In this document: positions 1 through 6,634 of the stretch, one piece after another
Numbering within the stretch: position 1 is the first letter of the stretch
How the letters are laid out: each line of letters opens with the position of its first letter
Source of the DNA: Methanobacterium sp.
Lineage (GTDB): Archaea > Methanobacteriota > Methanobacteria > Methanobacteriales > Methanobacteriaceae
Reading direction: 5' to 3'
Assembly: GCA_019084405.1 (NCBI GenBank)
Contig: JAHRFX010000106.1
Span: 1 to 24,593 of the forward strand
Length of the DNA stretch: 24,593 nt
Notes under the pieces: generated by a model
What the model was told of the DNA's origin: nothing
What the model saw: the letters and a program-made list of their open reading frames with translations, nothing else
Database searches by the model: none
Translations under genes and position numbers: made by a program

Positions 1-440
1 GGCCGGTTAATTGTTATGGTCCTCATGAAGCTTATTCACCGTATAAAGGTTTTATTCCGATTTTTATTTATCGGGCCTTGATGGGTTTACCTTATGATGT
101 TTATATGGGTCATAAGAGGATTATTGATTATGTAGGGGATACGGCCCGTACTTTTGCTAATATTGTGGATAATTTTATTCCGGGTGAGGCTTATAATGTG
201 GGTAGTAAAACCGAATGGGAGCACGATATAAAAGATTATTCAGATATGGTATTAGATGCGGTGGGAGTAGATGATAAGCTGGTTACTTATCATGAAGCAG
301 AGGATTTCACCACTAAAGTTAAGACCATGGACTTTTCCCGGGCCATTAAGGATTTAAAACATGACCCCCAGGTTCCACCAAAAGAAGGAATACAAAAAAC
401 CGTAGACTGGATGAAATGGTACTACCGCATCGAGGACTAA
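1..440 (+). CDS. NAD-dependent sugar epimerase/dehydratase, 3' part (5' end outside window)
   Basis: The frame is open from base 3 to the TAA at 438-440, so the gene begins upstream of the window. The visible 145 residues are the C-terminal half of an extended short-chain dehydrogenase of the UDP-glucose 4-epimerase / GDP-mannose dehydratase type. Seen: VNCYGPHEAYSP after the start of the window, the substrate-domain stretch YVGDTARTFANIVDNF, then GEAYNVGS, the usual signature before the C-terminal helices, and a final KEGIQKTVDWMKWYY. The Rossmann NAD site and the YxxxK catalytic pair would lie upstream and cannot be checked. Its stop is 2 bases before the ATG of the following glycosyltransferase, so the two are almost certainly co-transcribed. 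The exact sugar substrate cannot be told from this fragment. Confidence 0.85.
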   Translation, partial: PVNCYGPHEAYSPYKGFIPIFIYRALMGLPYDVYMGHKRIIDYVGDTARTFANIVDNFIPGEAYNVGSKTEWEHDIKDYSDMVLDAVGVDDKLVTYHEAEDFTTKVKTMDFSRAIKDLKHDPQVPPKEGIQKTVDWMKWYYRIED

Positions 441-442
441 TC

Positions 443-1330
443 ATGACAAAAATAGCTGTAATATTACCTGCTTATAATGAAGAGGTGGCCTTAGGTAGTA
501 TTATTCTCCGGGCCCAAAAACACGCCCAAAAAATAATAGTGGTGGATGATGGATCCACAGATAAAACCACTGAAGTAGCTCAATTGGCCGGTGCAGAAGT
601 TATAAAACACCCCACTAATTTAGGTAAAGGGGCGGCTTTAAGATCCGGTTTTGAAGCAGCCCGGGATTATGATATTATTGTAACCATTGATGCGGATGCC
701 CAGCATGACCCGGATGAAATACCCTTACTCACAGAACCCATCTTAAAAAAAGAAGCAGATGTGGTAAATGGCAGCCGCTACATCACGGGAGTGGATGAAA
801 ACACCCCGGCCTACCGCCGGGTAGGTCAAAAGGTACTGGATACTGCCACTAACTTATCCAGTGGACTGGACATCACCGACACCCAGAGCGGATTTCGTGC
901 TTTTTCCCAAAAAAGTCTACCCTACTTCCGCTTTAAAGAGTCAGGATTCGGAGTAGAAAGTGAAATGCTGGTGGATGCCTCCCAGGCCGGACTTAAAATC
1001 ATGGAAGTACAAATAGGGGTAAGATACGATGTGGATGGATCCACCCAGAATCCTATAAGTCACGGAGCCCGGGTACTCTTCCACATACTACAGGACATGG
1101 AACTAAAAAGACCCCTTTACTACTTCACCATCCCCGGGATAGTGATTGTTCTTACGGGAGCTGCTTTAAGTTTAATATTCTTAAGGGATTATTTAACCGG
1201 TACCAGTATCAGCATGGGCCCTACCATGGTGGCGGTAATGCTCACCCTATTCGGGACATTTATGATGTTTACCGGTATCATTTTAGACTCCATGAGCCGC
1301 ATGCTGCAGCAAAATAGAAACAAGATTTAG
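443..1330 (+). CDS. Family 2 glycosyltransferase with C-terminal membrane anchor (polyprenyl-phosphate sugar transferase-like)
   Basis: A 295-residue protein of the GT2/DPM1-like type, expected to move a sugar from a nucleotide donor onto a polyprenyl phosphate or related acceptor at the inner face of the membrane. Seen: N-terminal VILPAYNEE, the nucleotide-binding DDGSTD (35-40), the metal-binding DADAQHDP (83-90), and two hydrophobic segments at about 226-247 and 258-282. The start at 443 is chosen because GAGG at 432-435 sits 7 bases upstream; an in-frame ATG at 416 lies inside the upstream gene and has no such site. It follows the epimerase with a 2-base gap. A run of seven T (1375-1381) about 45 bases after the stop could be a terminator. 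Donor and acceptor are not identifiable. Confidence 0.88.
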   Translation: MTKIAVILPAYNEEVALGSIILRAQKHAQKIIVVDDGSTDKTTEVAQLAGAEVIKHPTNLGKGAALRSGFEAARDYDIIVTIDADAQHDPDEIPLLTEPILKKEADVVNGSRYITGVDENTPAYRRVGQKVLDTATNLSSGLDITDTQSGFRAFSQKSLPYFRFKESGFGVESEMLVDASQAGLKIMEVQIGVRYDVDGSTQNPISHGARVLFHILQDMELKRPLYYFTIPGIVIVLTGAALSLIFLRDYLTGTSISMGPTMVAVMLTLFGTFMMFTGIILDSMSRMLQQNRNKI

Positions 1331-1374
1331 TTTAAAGAATCCCCTATATGGAAATAACAAATACTAAAACCCTC

Positions 1375-1381
1375 TTTTTTT
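1375..1381 (+). terminator. T-run downstream of the GT2 gene
   Basis: CTC followed by seven T, 45 bases after the GT2 stop. Archaeal RNA polymerase commonly terminates at T-tracts without a strong hairpin, and a separate promoter candidate follows at 1449. Support is positional only. Confidence 0.35.
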
Positions 1382-1448
1382 AGAAAGCCTATAAAAAGAA
1401 AAACAGACTAATTACAATAATAACAACGGGTTTAATTTATACTCCAAC

Positions 1449-1489
1449 TTTATATTTTTATTCCCTTTTTTTTTAAAAAAAGAAGGGAG
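1449..1489 (+). promoter_or_regulatory. TATA-like box followed by a near-perfect palindrome covering the ribosome binding site
   Basis: TTTATATT at 1449-1456 is a fair archaeal TATA box; a start about 25 bases on would fall near 1478. Overlapping that point is an inverted repeat: TCCC plus nine T (1462-1474) against seven A, G, AA, GGGA (1475-1488), with a single bulged G at 1482. The right arm contains the AGGGAG ribosome binding site (1484-1489) of the gene starting at 1495. It may be an operator, or a hairpin that can mask the site if transcription starts upstream of it. Neither has been shown. Confidence 0.4.
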
Positions 1490-1494
1490 TTTTA

Positions 1495-2538
1495 ATGATT
1501 AAAAAAGGACCAGATTTTAAAAAAATAATATACGAGGTTTTTAATATGGATGAGTTTGGTGAGTTTCAGGATAAAACAGTGCTGGTGACTGGTGGAGCAG
1601 GTTGTGTGGGCAGTAATCTCACCCGCCGCTTAGGAGAATTAGATGCCCGGGTGATAATACTGGATAATCTATCATCGGCCTATGAATGGAACATACCTCC
1701 CCTGGATAATATCGAGTTTGTCCAGGGAGATATCATGGATGATGCTGCCTTAAAAAGAGTTTTTAAGGAAAAACCAAACTACGTATTCCACCTGGCAGCA
1801 CACTTTGCCAACCAGAACAGCGTGGATAACCCGGAAAAGGACCTGATGGTCAATGGTATAGGTATTTTGAAGGTCTTACAATACGCCCAGCTAATTGGAG
1901 TGGAACGTTTCGTATACTCCTCCTCAGGATGCGGGGTATATGGACTGGATTCTAAGATGCCCTTTGAAGAGCATGATATATCTATCAGTCTGCATACTCC
2001 TTACCAGGTAACCAAATTACTGGGAGAACTATATACTAACTACTTCCATAATCTTTACGACTTACCCATTGTTAATGCCCGTTTTTTCAATGTATTTGGA
2101 CCCGGGGAGGTACCAGGAAAGTACCGTAATGTAATACCTAATTTCTTTTACTGGGCCATGACCAGCCAGCCCCTACCTATTACCGGGGACGGGTCAGAAA
2201 CCAGGGACTGGACCTATGTAGAGGATATTGTAAATGGTCTTCTGGCCATGGGAATAAGAAAAGAAGCCATAGGTGAAGCCATTAACCTGGGTTCTGCCCA
2301 TGATCATCAGGTCATAGAAATGGCCAACCTGGTAAATGAACTCACCGGTAACCAGGAAGGCATAGCCTACATGGCCCGACGTAACTGGGATGCCAAGACC
2401 AAATTATTATCCTCCATAGAAAAAGCCCAGCAACTCTTAGATTACCAGCCCCAGGTATCATTTAAAGAAGGCCTCAAAAAGACCCATAACTGGTTTGTGG
2501 ATAACTGGGATGATATCCAAAGAAGTGCTGAGTTTTAA
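1495..2538 (+). CDS. NAD-dependent epimerase/dehydratase (extended SDR, UDP-glucose 4-epimerase-like)
   Basis: A 347-residue complete extended short-chain dehydrogenase that should interconvert or dehydrate a nucleotide sugar in the cytoplasm. Seen: the Rossmann motif TGGAGCVG (32-39), the NAD-ribose aspartate region ILDNLSS, the YSSSGCGVYG strand (141-150), the catalytic Y170-x3-K174 pair, RFFNVFGPG, and GSETRDWTYVEDIV in the substrate domain. Two starts are plausible. ATG 1495 has AGGGAG at 1484-1489. ATG 1546 has GAGG at 1534-1537 and would remove 17 charged residues that lie before the usual SDR start. I give the longer form because a promoter candidate sits just upstream. It is preceded by 164 bases without a gene, so it probably starts its own transcript. 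It is not a duplicate of the partial epimerase at the window start in the parts that overlap. Confidence 0.88.
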   Translation: MIKKGPDFKKIIYEVFNMDEFGEFQDKTVLVTGGAGCVGSNLTRRLGELDARVIILDNLSSAYEWNIPPLDNIEFVQGDIMDDAALKRVFKEKPNYVFHLAAHFANQNSVDNPEKDLMVNGIGILKVLQYAQLIGVERFVYSSSGCGVYGLDSKMPFEEHDISISLHTPYQVTKLLGELYTNYFHNLYDLPIVNARFFNVFGPGEVPGKYRNVIPNFFYWAMTSQPLPITGDGSETRDWTYVEDIVNGLLAMGIRKEAIGEAINLGSAHDHQVIEMANLVNELTGNQEGIAYMARRNWDAKTKLLSSIEKAQQLLDYQPQVSFKEGLKKTHNWFVDNWDDIQRSAEF

Positions 2539-2613
2539 TATTCTCAACCTTTTTTATACTTTTTTTTAAATCTTTACTTTATTCTAAATTAAAAACTAAA
2601 TCAGGTAATCATC

Positions 2614-3810
2614 ATGAAAATACTGCTTGTACAGGAATCTGACTGGATAGAGCGTAATCCTCACCAGCAACATCATCTAATGGATCGTTTATCCGCAAGG
2701 GGACACCAGATAAGAGTTATTGACTATGGTATTGACTGGAGAAGGAAAGATAAAAAAAGAGAAGGATACCTGGTGGATCGAAAGGTGTATCACCACGTGC
2801 ACAAGGTAAATCTCCAGGCCAATATACAGGTCATAAGGCCCGCCATTATCAAAATACCCGTACTGGACTACTTATCCATACCTTACTACCATGGTAAAGA
2901 GATTGAAAGACAAATTAAGGAATTCCAGCCAGATGTGATAATTGCCTTCGGACTTTTAAATGCTTATTATGCTGCTAAATCTGCTAAAAAACATAATATA
3001 CCCTTTATCTATTATCTTATTGATGTTTTATATGCCCTCATACCGGAAAAAATCTTCCAGAAACTGGGTAAATCCCTTAAAAAAAGCACCATAAAAAAAT
3101 CAGACCTGATTATCACCATCAACCAGCGCCTGAGGGAACTGGCGGTGGAACTGGGAGCAGATGAAGATAAGACCCTGGTTATTGATGCGGGTATTGACCT
3201 TGAGGAATTTGATCCCGAACGTGATGCAACTTCTTTAAGAGAACAGTATAACATTAAAAAAGAGGACACGGTTCTATTTTTTATGGGCTGGATATACCAC
3301 TTTGCAGGGGTTAAGGAACTGGCCCGGGACCTGGGCCAGAATAAGGAAAAATATCCGGATCTTAAACTGGTGGTGGTGGGAGATGGGGATGCCTATGATG
3401 ACCTCCTCCGGATTCAGGAAGAATACAACCTGCAGGACCAGCTAATATTAACTGGAAAACAATCCTATGATCGGATACCTGATTTTGTGGCAGCTGCGGA
3501 TATATGTCTTCTCCCGGCCTATCAGGATGAAGAAATCATGCAGGACATAGTTCCTATCAAGATATACGAGTACATGGCCATGGCTAAACCGGTGATTGTA
3601 ACCCGTCTCCCGGGCATCAGCATGGAATTTGGAGAAGGACATGGATTACAGTACATTGACAGTGCGATGGAAGTCCTCCCCCTGGCCCAAAAAATGAAAG
3701 ATAATAACCTGATTAAAGAAGAGGGACGCAAGGCCCGTAAATTCGTGGAAACTAATGACTGGGAAGACATCACCAACCACTTTGAGGATACCCTGGAGAA
3801 AATGTTATGA
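2614..3810 (+). CDS. GT4-type glycosyltransferase (group 1)
   Basis: A 398-residue two-domain GT-B glycosyltransferase. The N-terminal half starts MKILLVQESDW and has a HQIRVIDYG strand. The C-terminal half carries the nucleotide-sugar site: FFMGWIYHFAGVKEL, LVVVGDGD, AADICLLPAYQDEE and IKIYEYMAMAKPVI. The last replaces the usual ESFGxxxxEAMA with a related acidic motif. The start is set by AGGTAATC (2603-2610), close to the full anti-16S match, 3 bases before the ATG. The 75-base gap upstream contains TTTTTATAC (2551-2559) and a T-run at 2560-2567, which could act as a promoter, as the terminator of the epimerase gene, or both. Its stop overlaps the next start by 4 bases. Substrate unknown; likely adds a sugar to the same glycan as its partner. 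Confidence 0.87.
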   Translation: MKILLVQESDWIERNPHQQHHLMDRLSARGHQIRVIDYGIDWRRKDKKREGYLVDRKVYHHVHKVNLQANIQVIRPAIIKIPVLDYLSIPYYHGKEIERQIKEFQPDVIIAFGLLNAYYAAKSAKKHNIPFIYYLIDVLYALIPEKIFQKLGKSLKKSTIKKSDLIITINQRLRELAVELGADEDKTLVIDAGIDLEEFDPERDATSLREQYNIKKEDTVLFFMGWIYHFAGVKELARDLGQNKEKYPDLKLVVVGDGDAYDDLLRIQEEYNLQDQLILTGKQSYDRIPDFVAAADICLLPAYQDEEIMQDIVPIKIYEYMAMAKPVIVTRLPGISMEFGEGHGLQYIDSAMEVLPLAQKMKDNNLIKEEGRKARKFVETNDWEDITNHFEDTLEKML

Positions 3811-4979
3811 GAATTCTGCATGTAACTCCCTTTTTTAAACCATCCTGGGAAGCAGGGGGTCCTCCCCGTTCAGTATATGAACTGGCCCGGCGTCAGGTTA
3901 AAAAGGGACATCAGGTCACGGTATACACCACCGATGGTTTTAAAAAACGATTGGATGTGGATAAAAATAGGCCCCTGGATGTGGATGGTATAGAAACCTA
4001 TTATTTTCGCAACCTGTCGCTTTACCTGGCCGGGGTTTTGAATTTCACCCTGCCTTATTATCTGCCCCTGGTGGCCCGTAAAAAGATAAAGGAATTTGAT
4101 ATAATCCATATACATGAACACCGTAATTTCTTAGCGGTGGTGGCCCATCATTATGCCCATAAACACCACATACCCTATCTCTTACAACCCCGGGGATCAG
4201 CACCAAAGCTAAGTAAAAATAAGGTAAAAGAGATCTTTGATAAGATTACCGGTAATGATATTGTATATCACTCCTGTAAAATCCTGGCCACCTCTAAAAT
4301 GGAACAGGATCAGTATAAAGATTACTTCCCTCTTGTGGATATGGATAAAGTTGAATTACTCCCTAATGGTATTGATCTGGATACTTATAAGGTACTTCCA
4401 GCTGAAGGTCAGTTTAGAAGTGAGTATAACATAAAAAAAGAAGAGAAAATTATCCTTTACTTGAGCCGGCTCTACTATACCAAGGGATTGGATATTTTAA
4501 TCCAATCAATTAGTGAAATTTTAGAAGACCACTCTCTTATCCGCTTAGTAATTGCCGGGCCTGATGACCATTACCAGGCTAAATTGGAGGAAATGATATC
4601 CCAATTGAAATTAGAGGATAGGGTTATTATAACCGGACCTCTTTATGGTAAAAAAAAGGATGAAGCTTACCGGGACGCAGATATATTTGTTTTACCCTCC
4701 CAAACAGAATCCTTTGGCAATGTGGTGGTGGAAGCCATGGCCTCTTATAATCCCGTAGTGGTAACCCGTACCTGCGGGGTATCAGAATGGCTAAACCCCC
4801 ATAACAGTGTGGTCATAAACTATGATAAACTGGAATTAAAAAGGGCCTTACTGGATTTGATTAATGACAATGATAAAAGGATTAAAATGTCCCATAAAGC
4901 CCGGGAAAAAGTGATGAGTACTTTCAACTGGGATAAAATAGTGGATGAACTGGATGAAATATACCAGGAATGCTTGTAA
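3807..4979 (+). CDS. GT4-type glycosyltransferase (group 1)
   Basis: A 390-residue GT-B glycosyltransferase. Seen: MRILHVTPFFKPSWEAGGPP, the classic glycine-rich acceptor-side loop near the N-terminus; HIHEHRNFLAVVAHHYA; PNGIDLDTY at the domain hinge; LYLSRLYYTKGLDILI; and VLPSQTESFGNVVVEAMA, the EX7E donor-binding motif. ATG 3807 overlaps the previous gene's stop (ATGA), with GGAG at 3795-3798, so the two glycosyltransferases are translationally coupled and probably add consecutive sugars to one acceptor. A run of ten T begins at the last base after its stop. It converges on the flippase gene on the other strand. The specific sugar cannot be told. Confidence 0.9.
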   Translation: MRILHVTPFFKPSWEAGGPPRSVYELARRQVKKGHQVTVYTTDGFKKRLDVDKNRPLDVDGIETYYFRNLSLYLAGVLNFTLPYYLPLVARKKIKEFDIIHIHEHRNFLAVVAHHYAHKHHIPYLLQPRGSAPKLSKNKVKEIFDKITGNDIVYHSCKILATSKMEQDQYKDYFPLVDMDKVELLPNGIDLDTYKVLPAEGQFRSEYNIKKEEKIILYLSRLYYTKGLDILIQSISEILEDHSLIRLVIAGPDDHYQAKLEEMISQLKLEDRVIITGPLYGKKKDEAYRDADIFVLPSQTESFGNVVVEAMASYNPVVVTRTCGVSEWLNPHNSVVINYDKLELKRALLDLINDNDKRIKMSHKAREKVMSTFNWDKIVDELDEIYQECL

Positions 4980-5031
4980 TTTTTTTTTTGGGCACTTTAT
5001 TTTTTTAATTAAATTCTTAAAATAAAATTCA
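4980..5031. terminator. Convergent terminator region
   Basis: The 52 bases between two convergent genes are almost all A/T. Ten consecutive T (4980-4989) directly follow the plus-strand stop and a second T-tract lies at about 5000-5007. This is the pattern expected for archaeal termination of the glycosyltransferase transcript. The minus-strand signal is weaker. Confidence 0.6.
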
Positions 5032-6465
5032 TCAGCTCTGCTTTCTAAAAACGCTTTTTATTATGTTAATATCTGTCTCATCCACAGCACCTATTAAAAA
5101 TATGGCAGTAAAGTAGACCACAGTACAGATAATAATCATGGGTACGAGAGAAACCGGTACAAACACCAGAACCCCTATCATAATGAGGTTGGGAATCAAT
5201 ATTCTCCATAACAGATTAACAGTTTTTTCCCCCAGGGAATAACCTGTTTTGGAAACAATATAACCAAAAAGAACGAAGATTATAATCTCGGTACTAACCG
5301 TGGTGATACTGGCCCCAATAAAACTCAAATAAGGGATGAAAATCAAATTGGCCAGTATATTAAAGGTGGCTCCTATAGCAGTAATCTTGGATACCGTTAA
5401 CTGTTTATCAATAGAACCCAGGAGATTTGTGGATAGGCCATTAACAAACATGAATACCACTGCCCAAATGAGTATCTGCAGGGCCATTATCGAAGGTAGA
5501 AACTCGCTGGTATAAACTAATGATATGATATCCCTGGCCAGAAAAGTGGTTCCTATGGCCACCGGTATGATTATAATCAGTATATATTTCACTGATCTAT
5601 GGTAGGTTAATTTAAGGGACTGGGGGGATTTTTTATAATACTTGGCCATAACCGGGAATATGGCTATCATGTAAACATGATATATGGAAAGCAGGACCAT
5701 TATTAATTTGTAGGAAGCATTATAAAGGCCTGTAGCTGCATTTCCCTGCAGTGCAGTTAGCATCACAGTATCTATCCAGAAATAGATCAGGGTGAATATG
5801 GAAGTCACACCAAAGGGCAGGGCCAGTATAATGGTTTTTTTCCAGTAAGATAGATTAACCTCAAAGGCAGGGGCTTCAAATTTCCACCGGGTTAAAAAAA
5901 GAGTATATATCATGGTTATAAAACTGGTAATTAGATAAACCGCACCAAAGGCCACCACACTCAGCTGAAGATAAATACACAGTATAAAACCCACAAAAAG
6001 CATGATACTGTTAATAATCAAACCTATGGCCTGGAATTCCATTCTCTCATGGGCCTGATACAAACCATAAAATAGGGTGGAAAATGAGGATAATATGGCA
6101 TATCCTCCAATAAGGGCATATACCCATCCCTCAGGTAGAGGGTATTCCAGTAACTGCAGGGAAGCTAATATAACTCCTATGATAATGGTGGAGAGGATTA
6201 TTTTGATGATGATTATGTTACCCAGTAAGCGGGGTGCCTGGGCCGGGTTTCGGGCAACTTCACGGGTGGTATAGGTACCCAGTCCCAGATCGGCAAAAAT
6301 ACCCAGGATTCCGGTGGCAGCCAGTGCTGCAGATAAAAGACCAAAACCATCCACTCCCAGGTAACGGGCAATCAAAATGGTCCAGAAAAATGCCAGGAAA
6401 TTAGTTACCAGCTGTGAAGCCATTAACCATCCCGTATTTTTTGCTAATTTACGCACTGTGCTCAT
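5032..6465 (-). CDS. Oligosaccharide flippase / polysaccharide biosynthesis membrane protein (Wzx-like)
   Basis: A 477-residue very hydrophobic protein with roughly 12-14 membrane segments, of the MOP-superfamily polysaccharide exporter type. It should move a lipid-linked oligosaccharide across the cytoplasmic membrane. Seen: an N-terminal STVRKLAKNTGWLMASQ helix, the family-typical LIARYLGVDGFGLLSAA, and DLGLGTYTTREVARNP shortly after. Start: AGGTG (plus-strand 6471-6475 as CACCT) lies 5 bases before the ATG. Its place beside two epimerases and three glycosyltransferases supports a glycan-export role, for example for the S-layer or an N-linked glycan. It could be co-transcribed with the large DUF1616-like gene upstream, but 167 bases with two hairpins separate them. 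Confidence 0.9.
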   Translation of the reverse strand: MSTVRKLAKNTGWLMASQLVTNFLAFFWTILIARYLGVDGFGLLSAALAATGILGIFADLGLGTYTTREVARNPAQAPRLLGNIIIIKIILSTIIIGVILASLQLLEYPLPEGWVYALIGGYAILSSFSTLFYGLYQAHERMEFQAIGLIINSIMLFVGFILCIYLQLSVVAFGAVYLITSFITMIYTLFLTRWKFEAPAFEVNLSYWKKTIILALPFGVTSIFTLIYFWIDTVMLTALQGNAATGLYNASYKLIMVLLSIYHVYMIAIFPVMAKYYKKSPQSLKLTYHRSVKYILIIIIPVAIGTTFLARDIISLVYTSEFLPSIMALQILIWAVVFMFVNGLSTNLLGSIDKQLTVSKITAIGATFNILANLIFIPYLSFIGASITTVSTEIIIFVLFGYIVSKTGYSLGEKTVNLLWRILIPNLIMIGVLVFVPVSLVPMIIICTVVYFTAIFLIGAVDETDINIIKSVFRKQS

Positions 6466-6593
6466 TAATTCACCTGTATCTATAATGTATAACCGTTATT
6501 CCTTCTAAAAGAACATTATTTATTATCTTATAGCCTTATATGGATAAGTATTCTATGTAAACTAATGCCTGGATTTATTTAGAGGTTAAATTA

Positions 6594-6634
6594 TTCTATT
6601 TAAAAATAGAAATCTGACCACTTAAAAAGTGATC
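6594..6634 (-). repeat. Two adjacent inverted repeats after the DUF1616-like gene
   Basis: TTCTATTT AA AAATAGAA (6594-6611) is a perfect 8-bp inverted repeat. Next to it, TGACCACTT AAA AAGTGATCA (6614-6634) is a 9-bp inverted repeat with one mismatch that runs into the stop codon of the DUF1616-like gene. On the minus strand both would form at the 3' end of that mRNA. They could stabilise the end or terminate transcription before the flippase, or serve as protein-binding sites. Confidence 0.5.

Noticed and set aside
416..442. Upstream in-frame ATG as start of the GT2 glycosyltransferase
   Set aside because: It lies inside the preceding epimerase gene, has no ribosome binding site and adds residues before the canonical VILPAYNEE start; ATG 443 has GAGG at the right distance.
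3522..3821. Minus-strand open frames opposite the first GT4 gene
   Set aside because: They are antisense to conserved glycosyltransferase motifs and span its coupled junction with the next gene.
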